Assembly: GCF_964340395.1 (NCBI RefSeq)
Contig: NC_135563.1
Location: forward strand, 7,010,422-7,074,421
Length of the DNA stretch: 64,000 nt
Direction: 5' to 3'
Origin: Glandiceps talaboti
Taxonomy: Eukaryota; Hemichordata; Enteropneusta; Spengelidae
The translations under genes and the position numbers were made by a program. Each line of letters opens with the position of its first letter. The stretch's first letter is position 1. Below the pieces are notes generated by a model. That model did no database searches, had not been told where the DNA came from, and was given only the letters and a program-made list of their open reading frames with translations. This document shows positions 49,990 through 62,339 of the stretch, piece by piece.

Positions 49990-51585
49990 GGAAAGTAATG
50001 GCAATTATGAAGGTTTTGACTCATATTTCGAACGCAGCAGAACAAGTAAACATAGACACGCGCTATCGTGACATAGAACGACCACAGTATACTAGTATAT
50101 TCCATATTTTTTGTTCACTTTGGCTCGTGCATGATATAATCCCTTGCTTAAAACAAAGTACTCGTTGTTCTACCATGTAAACTTCAAGGTTTGAGTGATA
50201 TAGCTTAATAATCTTCATATGTGAAGATGAAATGTGCCTCCAAAACATTTGATCATGTTAGTCGTTCGGTTACACATCATATTAGTGAAAAGTTCTATTG
50301 CCAAGTTTCTTTCTTTCTTTGATGTGTACATGCTTTCTCCAATATTGTTTTTGCTGCAAAATACTCTTGACCTAAGGGTTGTCAATCTTAAAAATGGTTT
50401 GCAAGTATTTTTTGTATACCATTAAATCTAGTTATTGTTTTTTCTAAACTAAATGAATTGAAGTTTCTTCCTTTTTATCGCTGAAGGTACATTTCTCAGA
50501 TTCATCTCCAGTAGGTGGATTGAGTAGTAAATAATGTTGTGCAGTATTTTAAGTTAAAAAGCCCTCAACTTATTGTAAATTATTAACTTGTAAGGCATCT
50601 GATAAATTGAATCCCAACAGTCAATATGTTCAAATAGTAATATAACATACATTTCTGATCTGGGGGAATAAAATGTTCCATAGGGTAATGGCAATAATTG
50701 ATTAGGTTTTGGTAAGCATTAATGAGTAATTTACGTAATTAATGGTTTTCGGTAATTCGGCAAAATCTCACGAATGCACGCTTCAAATTCAATATAATTT
50801 GGTACATACATTTGCGATACCCAAGCGCATCTGTCTTGGAAATATCATTGCTGTAGATTTTAGTTTTTTAATAAGTTATTGGCATATTTTCAGTAATTAG
50901 ATCTGTCGGCCACAACAAAAGGAAAGCATTTTTTCTGGTCATGTAGACTAAAGTGGTGAGATGACGTGAATTAAATACTTAAAAAAATAGTTGTTCATGA
51001 ATAGTTCTACAGTTGTCTTACTGAAGTAGCAATTAATGTAGGAGCGGTATTTTTGTGTTTTCCATTGGATCTGCATGCAGACTGCTGCATTGGCTGGACC
51101 AACACACAAAAAGAGATCAAAGCGAGGGTATTTAAGTGCACTGACCAGAAACAAGTCTTTCTTTTTTCGTGGCCTTTAAAACTCCTTCTACGGTGAGATC
51201 TATGCTACAATGTTCTATAAAAGCTTCATATTACATGTTATGGTTGGTCGTAAGATCGAATCTGTGGGCAATCATGCTTGAGAATTCGTCAACATAAATT
51301 CATATGATATCTTCAATATTTCAAAATTGAAAATCGTGTTTTTACTTCGTTCGATACTCCCGCGGGTTTCTGTTTGCTGAAAGCAGGCATGAAGAGATCG
51401 TTGGTCAAACCAGGTCAGCTTCAAATTCCGGGTGAAATCACCAGCTTTCTACCGAAAATTCTTGCTGGAGAATTTGCCAAGATAAATCCATACATCTCTT
51501 CTTCGATCAAAATTGAAAATCCTCTCTCTTTTTAAAAAAATATAAATCTTTCGACACTCGGGGCGAGTTTTCTGCCAGAACGGTT
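49990..51585. other. Non-coding spacer in the left palindrome arm
   Basis: 1.6 kb with no trustworthy gene; mirrored at 55,775-57,365. The short frame at 50948-51154 on the minus strand recurs only because the arms are duplicates. A CCAGAACGGTT junction marks its border with the LINE fragment at 51,586. Confidence 0.6.
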
Positions 51586-52215
51586 ATGAATGGCCGGTTC
51601 TCGGAAAATAGTACCTATTTTACATGCCTATCAAATACAGATGGTAGCGTAGTTGATTATTTACTCTGTACAGGCACAACAATGAAACAAATTGCTAAAT
51701 TTTCTATCGGTGACCGAATCGAATCAGATCATCAACCGCTGCTATTTACCATCAACGGGAAATGCAGATCTGACCATGGGGAAACTCACCTTCCAGCCAA
51801 GATACAAATAATGGTACTGTCCATATGGCTAAATTTATTTGGAAAGACACTTTTAGCGATAACTTTAATGCGTTCTGGGCGAGTTACAGATCCGAAACAT
51901 TATATGGTAATTTCACAGCTATGGTCGAAAGTAATAATATAGGTGGTAGCATTCATGTTATCCTAGAAATGTTATATTCAGCAGCAGATGACATGAAAAG
52001 AGTGGCAAATCATAGCATGACCCAGCGCAACCATAATGTCGTGTCTAATGCCAGGTATGACCAAGAGTGTCATGACACAAAGGTCAAAACAACTAGATCA
52101 CTAAATGAATTCAGACAAACTAGGTCACTTGATTCCTTGGCAAAATTAAAGTGTCACAAAACAGAATATCGTAATCTATTGTTAACAAAAAAAAAAAACT
52201 TTGAATTTAAGGAAA
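51586..52215 (+). pseudogene. LINE fragment D (end of endonuclease, start of RT region)
   Basis: Starts MNGRFSENSTYFTCLSNTDG at a sharp junction with spacer sequence, continues through VVDYLLCTGTT and SDHQPLL, then in another frame MAKFIWKDTFSDNFNAFW to FEFKEK. It stops at GGAAAAAAGTAA, where the sequence jumps to the inverted 3' flank of another copy. It matches fragment C (55140-55774) inverted, including TDGSVVDY where copies A and B have TGGSVVDY. Confidence 0.85.
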
Positions 52216-53206
52216 AAAGTAATTGTGATATTGATCAAAACACGTTCGTTACCATGGTAACATGCACGTTTTTTTCGGGGAACAATGGTTCCTGTGTGTC
52301 GCCTAATACATACCACACACAAAAACATACACATGTTCAACCTAAATACATTAAAACTTTAATGTGATCCACAAACACTACACATAGTATCTTTATTTTA
52401 TCACAAAATATGTTGATCTTAGTTTTCTACCCCATGTTACATATTGTGCTTTAACTTAATTTGTAATAATCTTTGGCTCTGTCATCATGGATTTCAATAT
52501 TCCTGAGACGCTAACAAAGAGTTTGATATATATATTATGCTGGTAATATTCCGGTTGCGCTATCTCGAAAACTAGGCCACTTGTTTGGCCTCTGCTGCAG
52601 CACTATTAGAGCATCTTGTAGATCATATTCATTATTTACAAATTTGGAAATTTGATATTTTCTGACTACCGTATACTGGCTGGATATCCAATACCATGGT
52701 CAATTAAATTGTTTATTTCCTTATGTATGGAAGGAAAATATGATATAATAATTATAATATTTTTTATTTCCATTATGCATTATTTTAAAAAATACACTAG
52801 GAAAATATTGCGATGTCACTTAAACAATTTACAATTTACATAAGACAAACATTAAAAGACTGGTGACATGACAAGAGTAAACTGTTAAAACTATATAATA
52901 GTTCATTAAAAGATTACCACAACAGTGACTGAACTACACATGGGAAGAAAATGTTGCTATGGGAGTACCACAGTCCTCAATTATACAAGGCTTTGGTCTC
53001 CTCAAAGCAATTCTAACCAGATTTAAACGGAATGCCTTCCGTAAGCTTATGTGTAATCGTGAGGTTTTTTTGGTCCTACACATACATTGTAATTTCTGGA
53101 ATGCAAAGGTGTTGGCTATAGTAGGCTATTATTTAAATGATATACCCCTCAACTGGCAAAAGGGTGTGACAAACTATAAGAAATGTGAAAGGACTTTGTG
53201 ATATCA

Positions 53207-53207
<1 letters not shown>
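52216..53207 (-). repeat. 3' flank of LINE copy C, duplicate of 62,337-63,290
   Basis: Reverse complement of 62,337-63,290, about 97% by eye (shared GTTACCATGGTAAC, ACCAATACCATGG..., GATATCACAAAGTC). It is host sequence or an older repeat beyond the LINE's (ATT)n tail. Its presence next to two LINE copies shows that LINE plus flank were duplicated together. Confidence 0.88.

Positions 53208-53272
<65 letters not shown>
53208..53272. repeat. (AAT)n tail of LINE copy C
   Basis: A pure AAT run of about 64 bp; on the minus strand it follows GAAATAAATTATT, the 3' end of the LINE. Equivalent to the (ATT)n at 62,266-62,336. Confidence 0.95.
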
Positions 53273-53273
<1 letters not shown>

Positions 53274-53364
53274 TTATTTCGTACTTTGGCCACCGGCCTA
53301 TGGTACAAATCACTCAATGAAATGAAATCATACAATGACACAGAGGTTGGGTTAAAATGAATCA

Positions 53365-55774
53365 CTATAACAGATGTCTTTCTCTACGTTTACTTGCATA
53401 GGAAATATATTTAGCTAGTTGTTTAACATTTGAGTTCTCTAGCTGCATAAGGAGAACAAATTTTTGATATGTACAGTTCGTATAAAAGTATGTGGGTAGG
53501 TACATTTCACGCAAATCTTTATAAAGTGGGCAAACTAAGCAAAAATGATATTCATCCTCAACTTCCCCCACTCTTACACAGGAGGCAAATTTTGTGTTGT
53601 CTAGGTATACCTAATTTACGATCGGATCTATTCTGAGTTGGTGTCCTGAAGCTCTAAATCTACACAAAGCAAATCTCAAGGCACTGTCTTCGATATTTGA
53701 AAGATAAAACTCACACTTAAAATTGATCTTGAAATCACGATGTTTATCCAGTTTAGAATATTCCAACAAGCCAGAACTCCATGACTGGATATAAATATCG
53801 CGAGATCTCTGCTTTAAGGCCTCAATAAAACCACCTTCGTCTTCAACCTTTTGATTTAGCCAAGCAAAACCAAATCCATATGAGAAAAGTAGTTTCTTTA
53901 CCGATAACGCCCAGCATGTATGATTGTTCTCGGCCTCTTTGAATTGATATTTATAACACTGGTAAACAAAACGGTTTTCTTTCATTTTCAAAATTTGTAG
54001 CCAGTATTTTATAATACGGACGAATCTTTGACAAAAAAGCGGTGTTCTGCCAAGTTCACCATAAATGACTGGGTTTGGTGCGGTTTTTGATAGGCCTAGT
54101 ACGTATTTACAAAATTTACGATGCACACTTTCTACATTCTCAGTATCATAAAATCCCCACATTTCACTCCCATACATCAATATTGGTAATATCTTACAAT
54201 CAAAAATCTTCATGTAAATTGACACTTCGACAGATTTGTATTTATACAATGTCTTTTTCAGAGCAAAGATTGCTTTACACGCTTGTTGAGCTATTGTCTT
54301 TTGTGCCATACTCCAAAGTCCATGAAAAGAAAATGTTAATCCAAGGTAGCAAAATTGTGATACAACTGATAGCCTCTCCCCATTGTACAACCATTTTTCA
54401 TACCTTCTGAAAACCCCAGCATTCCTAAAGACCATTACCTTACTTTTGTTAATATTAACCTTTACTTTCCATTTCGAAGAAAATGTTGATAAATCATTCA
54501 AAAGTCTTTGTAAGCCAATAGCGTTGTAACTAAACAAAATCAAATCATCAGCGAAAAGAAGATAAAACAGTCTCAGTACACCAATGTAAATTCCAGCAAA
54601 TTTTTGTTCCAAATGTTGTCCTAAATCATTTATGAATAATGCAAATAACAAGGGTGATAAAATTGACCCTTGTTGTACACCACACATACATTTGAAAGAC
54701 CTGGTAATACCCTCCGGGGTGCGAACACGTGCCTGGATGTTACTGTACATAGATTGCAAAACCTTGAAGAAGTTGCCATGGAGTCCGTTCTTAATTAGTT
54801 TGTAATATAACATATAATGGTTGATACGATCGAATGCTTTTTCAAAGTCTACGAACACACAATATAAACGACTCTTCAAAGAAAAGTAACGTTTGACATC
54901 ACAGTTAACGTGGTTACAGTCAGTATTATCATAGATGAAGGGATCAAATTCGTCAACAAGGTTCTTTATTTCCTCCGAAACTGCATCCTCTCCCATATCG
55001 TTTTCAATATTGAATAAGCCGGAAAAGTAGTTGTACCAATCATCCGTTGAGATAGAAGAAGAAGGACCTGGTTGCTTTTGTTTCAAAAGAGACCAAAAGT
55101 GTTTGGAATCTGTCTCCCTGGCAGCTTCCACCAATTTCCTTTTTTCCTTAAATTCAAAGTTTTTTTCTTTTTTGTTGACAATAGATTACGATATTCTGTT
55201 TTGTGACACTTTAATTTTGCCAAGGAATGAAGTGACTTAGTTTGTCTGAATTCATTTAGTGATCTAGTTGTTTTGACCTTTGTGTCATGACACTCTTGGA
55301 CATACCAGGCATTAGACACGACATTATGGTTGCGCTGGGTCATGCTATGATTTGCCACTCTTTTCACATCATCTGCTGCTGAATATAACATTTCTAGGAT
55401 AACATGAATGCTACCATCTATATTATTACTTTCGACCATAGCTGTGAAATTACCATATAATGTTTCGGATCTGTCACTCGCCCAGAACGCATTAAAGTTA
55501 TCGCTAAAAGTGTCTTTCCAAATAAATTTAGCCATATGGACAGTACCATTATTTGTATCTTGGCAGGAAGGTGAGTTTCCCCATGGTCAGATCTGCATTT
55601 CCCGTTGATGGTAAATAGCAACGGTTGATGATCTGATTCGATTCGGTCACCGATAGAAAATTTAGCAATTTGTTTCATTGTTGTGCCTGTACAGAGTAAA
55701 TAATCAACTACGCTACCATCTGTATTTGATAGGCATGTAAAATAGGTACTATTTTCCGAGAACCGGCCATTCAT
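53365..55774 (-). pseudogene. LINE copy C, ORF2 with internal 408-bp deletion
   Basis: Minus strand, pieces 55418-55774 (endonuclease end), 55083-55535 (RT N-terminal region), 53611-55134 (RT) and 53365-53571 (C-terminal Cys/His). Relative to copy B, 408 bp are missing at about 54,897 between CNHVNCD and VKRYFSLKSR, removing RT motifs 0-2 but keeping frame. The catalytic blocks VFVDFEKAFDRINH, GVQQGSILSPLLF and LFADDLILFS remain. The end EVEDEYHFCLVCPLY lies in the same frame as the stop after DPIVN, unlike the CLLC half of the motif. 5' truncated at the spacer junction (55,774). Confidence 0.85.
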
Positions 55775-57365
55775 AACCGTTCTGGCAGAAAACTCGCCCC
55801 GAGTGTCGAAAGATTTATATTTTTTTTAAAAAGAGAGAGGATTTTCAATTTTGATCGAAGAAGAGATGTATGGATTTATCTTGGCAAATTCTCCAGCAAG
55901 AATTTTCGGTAGAAAGCTGGTGATTTCACCCGGAATTTGAAGCTGACCTGGTTTGACCAACGATCTCTTCATGCCTGCTTTCAGCAAACAGAAACCCGCG
56001 GGAGTATCGAACGAAGTAAAAACACGATTTTCAATTTTGAAATATTGAAGATATCATATGAATTTATGTTGACGAATTCTCAAGCATGATTGCCCACAGA
56101 TTCGATCTTACGACCAACCATAACATGTAATATGAAGCTTTTATAGAACATTGTAGCATAGATCTCACCGTAGAAGGAGTTTTAAAGGCCACGAAAAAAG
56201 AAAGACTTGTTTCTGGTCAGTGCACTTAAATACCCTCGCTTTGATCTCTTTTTGTGTGTTGGTCCAGCCAATGCAGCAGTCTGCATGCAGATCCAATGGA
56301 AAACACAAAAATACCGCTCCTACATTAATTGCTACTTCAGTAAGACAACTGTAGAACTATTCATGAACAACTATTTTTTAAGTATTTAATTCACGTCATC
56401 TCACCACTTTAGTCTACATGACCAGAAAAAATGCTTTCCTTTTGTTGTGGCCGACAGATCTAATTACTGAAAATATGCCAATAACTTATTAAAAAACTAA
56501 AATCTACAGCAATGATATTTCCAAGACAGATGCGCTTGGGTATCGCAAATGTATGTACCAAATTATATTGAATTTGAAGCGTGCATTCGTGAGATTTTGC
56601 CGAATTACCGAAAACCATTAATTACGTAAATTACTCATTAATGTTTACCAAAACCTAATCAATTATTGCCATTACCCTATGGAACATTTTATTCCCCCAG
56701 ATCAGAAATGTATGTTATATTACTATTTGAACATATTGACTGTTGGGATTCAATTTATCAGATGCCTTACAAGTTAATAATTTACAATAAGTTGAGGGCT
56801 TTTTAACTTAAAATACTGCACAACATTATTTACTACTCAATCCACCTACTGGAGATGAATCTGAGAAATGTACCTTCAGCGATAAAAAGGAAGAAACTTC
56901 AATTCATTTAGTTTAGAAAAAACAATAACCAGATTTAATGGTATACATAAAATACTTGCAAACCATTTTTAAGAGTGACAACCCTTAGGTCAAGAGTATT
57001 TTGCAGCAAAAACAATATTGGAGAAAGCATGTACACATCTAAGAAAGAAAGAAACTTAGCAATAGAACTTTTCACTAATATGATGTGTAACCGAACGACT
57101 AACATGATCAAATGTTTTGGAGGCACATTTCATCTTCACATATGAAGATTATTAAGCTATATCACTCAAACCTTGAAGTTTACATGGTAGAACAACGAGT
57201 ACTTTGTTTTAAGCAAGGGATTATATCATGCACGAGCCAAAGTGAACAAAAAATATGGCATATATACTGTGGTCGTTCTACGTCACGATAGCGCGTGTCT
57301 ATGTTTACTTGTTCTGCTGCGTTCGAAATATGAGTCAAAACCTTCATAATTGCCATTACTTTCCC
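55775..57365. other. Non-coding spacer in the right palindrome arm
   Basis: Reverse complement of 49,990-51,585. No gene seen. It separates the minus-strand LINE C from the plus-strand LINE B. Confidence 0.6.
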
Positions 57366-57710
57366 CGATTTTTCTTGATATTACTGGCGCTGGTATAATT
57401 ATGTTATTCTCCAATATTTTCTTCATTCAGCCGGAAAATACTCATGACTTAAGGATTGTCACTACTTGTCTAGCAACGGTGACAACGGCCCCTTAGGTCA
57501 CTCGTATTTCTCTCGGCGGAACGAATAAAAATAATATGGAATAACAACTAATTATACGAATTGGCTGATCCTTTTGTTTAAGTCCCTTTTTTCGAGGAAC
57601 CGTAGAATGTCTCTCCAAGTTTTGATCTTCAGTTTTTGTAATACCACTTCCAATTACAAGTGAGTGTGTTTCTAAAGTGCTTGTGAACATATGCATGCAG
57701 ATTTGGGGCG

Positions 57711-58649
57711 ATGGGTATTAGCACACAGCAATGGAGAGGCAAAATTGGTTGCTTCGTGCAACCCCGGGCGAAAACAGTTACGGGACACAGTGGACTTACA
57801 TTGAAGTCCATACCACCTGTTGCTAGATTCCTAGTCCTGATGTTACTCGCTATGTGTGGAGATGTCGAGCCTAACCCTGGTCCCAAGTCAAATGCTAATA
57901 AACACGGACACTGGAATAACTCGTGAAGAATCGACTGACCACATGAGATTAAGGAGCGGCAATTCAGCATGCAATAACAGTACTGACAATGAAGCACCTT
58001 GGACACCAATGTTAAACGAAATGAAACAACTGAACGGTAAGATGGACAATCTAGCTAAATCTTTAAACACAAAAATCGATGAACTCAACGAAGAAGTGAG
58101 AAAACTAAGTGGACAGGCTTAGGAATCAAATGAAAGAATAAACAGTCTAGAAGCTGAGAACAGACAACTAAATGATAAAATTGGAAAACTGGAAATTGAA
58201 CTTGATAAACAGAATGGACAATCAAGGAGAGAAAACCTGATATTCTATGGTTTAGAACAGAATGCAAAGGAATCTTGGGAAGAGTCAGAAGAGAAAGTAC
58301 AAGACATAATTAAGAACAGTCTACATATTAACGACAATATTGAGTTTGATTATCCACTGCCCGCTCTAGACCCCAGCCAATTATCGCCAAATTTAGTCGC
58401 TATAAAGACAAGGATAAAGTCTTGAAGGCAAGTAGACGTGAGAAGAGTTCATTACCAGCTGGAATTCGAGTAGGAGAAGATTTTTCCAACATGGTGAGAG
58501 AGAAGAGGCGGAAGCTATGGCCAACTATGGATGAAGCATTAAAGGAAGGAAAACAAGCAACAATGAGGTATGATAAACTCGTAATAGATGGAGATGTTTA
58601 TGTTTACGATTACAAAACGCAAGATGTTGTACCAGTCAGAAGAAGATAG
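57711..58649 (+). pseudogene. LINE copy B, ORF1 with N-terminal 2A-like motif, frameshifted
   Basis: 57711-57926 encodes IGCFVQPRAK, a hydrophobic stretch (RFLVLMLLAMC) and GDVEPNPGP (57858-57884). It ends at TGA a few residues later. ORF1 resumes in frame 1 (57856-58122) with REESTDHMRLRSGN and a coiled coil, and has an in-frame TAG at 58120. The coiled coil continues to RRENLIFYGLEQ. The block DRVHRL present in copy A is lost by a 13-bp deletion near 58,350. 58422-58649 encodes the basic tail REKRRKLWPTMDEAL...DGDVYVYDYKTQ. In related LINEs ORF1p coats the RNA; the 2A motif separates the leader from it. Confidence 0.85.
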
Positions 58650-58744
58650 GGATAGGCAGACAAACAAACTTTCATGCAACACAGAATGCATCGAACCGAA
58701 ATGACAAAGATGAAGAAAAGAAAGACTCTAATGAACTATTTCAG

Positions 58745-61700
58745 TTGTTATGCTGGAATGTCAATAGTATTAAGTCAAAATGGTCAAATCCAGATTTTAT
58801 ATTATGTCTAAAAACATTTCATATTCTTTGTCTTGTTGAGAAATGGGCTAAGTCTACTGACCTATTTTTATTAGATGGTTTCGATTCAATATCGACCGTG
58901 CGTACTAAGAGATACCATCTCGGTAGATATTCAGGGGGTTTGTTAGTATTATACAGGCATAATGTCATTTCGACAGCCACGAAATTACCCAGCCAGTCAG
59001 ATGACCTAATGTGGATCAAATTTGAAGCTGGAGATGGGACCCTGTTCATTATTGGTGTTGTGTATCTGTCACCAGAAGGTTCTTCGTCGTATTCTGACGA
59101 ATCTTTTTTTGAAATAATTGAAAACGAGTATGCCAAATATTTGCAACTGTATCCAAATCACAATTGTCTTATATGTGGCGATTTCAATGCGAGAACGTCA
59201 ACACATGCAGATTACGTTTTGTTTGGTGACACTTCTTTCATCCCATATCACGAAGACTGTCAAGTTGATGAAACTTTGCCTGTAAGGAATTCACGCGATT
59301 CAAATGTTAATCACTACGGTTAATGCTTCTTAGAATTATGTAAATCAACTGGAATGAGGATTATGAATGGCCGGTTCTCGGAAAATAGTACCTATTTTAC
59401 ATGCCTATCAAATACAGGTGGTAGCGTAGTTGATTATTTACTCTGTACAGGCACAACAATGAAACAAATTGCTAAATTTTGTATCGGTAACCGAATCGAA
59501 TCAGATCACCAACCGCTGCTATTTACCATCAACGGGAAATGCAGATCTCACCATGGGGAAACTCACCTTCCAGCCAAGATACAAATAATGGCACTGTCCA
59601 TATGGCTAAATTTATATGGAAAGACACTTTTAGCGATAACTTTAATGCGTTCTGGGCGAGTGACAGATCCGAAACATCATATGGTAATTTCACAGCTATG
59701 GTCGAAAGTAATAATATAGATGATAGCATTGATGTTATCCTAGAAATGTTATATTCAGCAGCAGATGACATGAAAAGTGTGGCAAATCATAGCATGACCC
59801 GGCGCAACCATAATGTCGTGTCTAATGCCTGGTATGACCAAGAGTGTCATGACACAAAGGTCAAAACAACTAGATCACTAAATGAATTCAGACAAACTAA
59901 GTCACTTCATTCCTTGGCAAAATTAAAGTGTCACAAAACAGAATATCGTAATCGATTGTCAACAAAAAAGAAAAACTTTGAATTTAAGGAAAAAAGTAAA
60001 TTGGTGGAAGCTGCCAGGGAGACAGATTCCAAGCACTTTTGGTCTCTTTTGAAACAAAAGCAACCAGGCCCTTCTTCTTCTATCTCAACGGATGATTGGT
60101 ACAACTACTTTTTCGGCTTACTCAATATTGAAAACGATATGGGAGAGGATGCAGTTTCGGAGGAAATAAAGAACCTTGTTGACGAATTTGATCCCTTCAT
60201 CTATGATAATACTGACTGTAACCACGTTAACTGTGATGACTTAGATCGGGAAATTACTTTTGATGAAGTTGAGAAAAGCATAAATAAACTTAAAAATGGA
60301 AAAGCATCTGGCCACGATGGTATCCCCGCGGAAATGCTTAAGAACTGTCCACGGAAGTTCAAAGAATTTCTTGTTGTATTATTTAATAAGTTGCTCCTCG
60401 CTGGATACTTTCCCAAGGATTGGACTCTAGCATTAATAGTTCCATTGTATAAGAAGGGTGATAGGGATAGTGTAAATAACTACAGGGGTATAACACTCCT
60501 CTCTCTATTGGGGAAAGCATTCTCTTCTATAATCTATGAAAGATTGAATACATGGGTTGAAAATAATTGCCCACTTGAGGAAAATCAAGCAGGCTTTCGC
60601 AGAGGCTATAGCACCATTGATAATATGTTTATAATTGATACAATTGTCAAACGTTACTTTTCTTTGAAGAGTCGTTTATATTGTGTGTTCGTAGACTTTG
60701 AAAAAGCATTCGATCGTATCAACCATTATATGTTATATTACAAACTAATTAAGAACGGACTCCATGGCAACTTCTTCAAGGTTTTGCAATCTATGTACAG
60801 TAACATCCAGGCACGTGTTCGCACCCCGGAGGGTATTACCAGATCTTTCAAATGTATGTGTGGTGTACAACAAGGGTCAATTTTATCACCCTTGTTATTT
60901 GCATTATTCATAAATGATTTAGGACAACATTTGGAACGAAAATTTGCTGGAATTTACATTGGTGTACTGAGACTGTTTTATCTTCTTTTCGCTGATGATT
61001 TGATTTTGTTTAGTTACAACGCTATTGGCTTACAAAGACTTTTGAATGATTTATCAACATTTTCTTCGAAATGGAAACTAAAGGTTAATATTAACAAAAG
61101 TAAGGTAATGGTCTTTAGGAATGCTGGGGTTTTGAGAAGGTATGAAAAATGGTTGTACAATGGGGAGAGGCTATCAGTTGTATCACAATTTTGCTACCTT
61201 GGATTAACATTTTCTTTTCATGGACTTTGGAGTATGGCACAAAAGACAATAGCTCAACAAGCGTGTAAAGCAATCTTTGCTCTGAAAAAGACATTGTATA
61301 AATACAAATCTGTCGAAGTGTCAATTTACATGAAGATTTTTGATTGTAAGATATTACCAATATTGATGTATGGGAGTGAAATGTGGGGATTTTATGATAC
61401 TGAGAATGTAGAAAGTGTGCATCGTAAATTTTGTAAATACGTACTAGGCCTATCAAAAACCGCACCAAACCCAGTCATTTATGGTGAACTTGGCAGAACA
61501 CCGCTTTTTTGTCAAAGATTCGTCCGTATTATAAAATACTGGCTACAAATTTTGAAAATGAAAGAAAACCGTTTTGTTTACCAGTGTTATAAATATCAAT
61601 TCAAAGAGGCCGAGAACAATCATACATGCTGGGCGTTATCGGTAAAGAAAATACTTTTCTCATATGAATTTGGTTTTGCTTGGCTAAATCAAAAGGTTGA

Positions 61701-61932
61701 AGACGAAGGTGGTTTTATTGAGGCCTTAAAGCAGAGATCTCGCGATATTTATATCCAGTCATGGAGTTCTGGCTTGTTGGAATATTCTAAACTGGATAAA
61801 CATCGTGATTTCAAGATCAATTTTAAGTGTGAGTTTTATCTTTCAAATATCGAAGACAGTGCCTTGAGATTTGCTTTGTGTAGATTTAGAGCTTCAGGAC
61901 ACCAACTCAGAATAGATCCGATCGTAAATTAG
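58745..61932 (+). pseudogene. LINE copy B, ORF2 (APE endonuclease and reverse transcriptase), nearly full length but broken
   Basis: 58745-59323 gives most of the endonuclease (CWNVNSIKSKW, LVEKWAKS, VVYLSPEG, CGDFNAR) and ends at TAA. The same frame continues 59354-59719 with NGRFSEN, VVDYLLC and SDHQPLLFTI. A frame change near 59,600 leads into the long frame 59539-61932 (797 aa): PLYKKGDRDSVNNYRGITLL, NQAGFRRGYSTIDNMF, VFVDFEKAFDRINHYM, GVQQGSILSPLLFALFINDL, LLFADDLILFS, LKVNINKSKVMVF, CYLGLTF, MYGSEMWGF. The C-terminal Cys/His motif (IPRQHKICLLCKSGEVEDEYHF) follows in a different frame at 61933-62010. APE-type non-LTR element; clade not assigned. Confidence 0.88.
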
Positions 61933-62266
61933 GTATACCTAGACAACACAAAATTTGCCTCCTGTGTAAGAGTGGGGAAGTTGAAGATGAATATCATTTT
62001 GCTTAGTTTGCCCACTTTATGAAGATTTGCGTGAAATATACCTACCCACATAATTTATACGAACTGTACATATCAAAAATTTGTTCTCCGTATGCAGCTA
62101 GAGAACTCAAATGTTAAACAACTAGCTAAATATATTTCCTGTGCAAGTAAACGTAGAGAAAGACATCTGTTATAGTGATTCATTTTAACCCACCCTCTGT
62201 GTCATTGTATGATTTCATTTCATTGAGTGATTTGTACCATAGGCCGGTGGCCAAACTACGAAATAA

Positions 62267-62336
<70 letters not shown>
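61933..62336 (+). other. LINE copy B 3' end: Cys/His remnant, 3' UTR and (ATT)n tail
   Basis: ICLLCKSGEVEDEYHF is readable at 61950-62007, then a stop replaces the next cysteine (copy C keeps FCLVCPLY). A short 3' UTR ends CGAAATAAATTATT, followed by a pure ATT run at 62266-62336, the 3' tail of the element. Confidence 0.8.

Positions 62337-62339
<3 letters not shown>

Larger units (their letters stand above)
46610..52215. repeat. Left arm of a 5.6-kb inverted duplication
   Basis: Every landmark here recurs inverted at positions summing to about 107,350: 49639 with 57711, 48595 with 58745, 47982 with 59354, 51586 with 55774, 50948 with about 56389. Identity is about 97-99% by eye. Order on the plus strand: LINE A (minus), 1.6-kb spacer, LINE fragment D (plus). 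Confidence 0.93.
55135..60740. repeat. Right arm of the 5.6-kb inverted duplication
   Basis: Mirror of 46,610-52,215. Plus-strand order: 5' part of LINE C (minus), spacer 55,775-57,365, LINE B (plus) up to the RT block VDFEKAFDRINH. Private differences from the left arm exist (13 bp missing near 58,350; the CAGT duplication absent), so the arms have diverged slightly. Confidence 0.93.

Noticed and set aside
50948-51154. Small protein conserved at 50948-51154 and 56207-56389
   Set aside because: The apparent conservation only reflects the inverted duplication of the whole arm. There is no independent evidence of coding.
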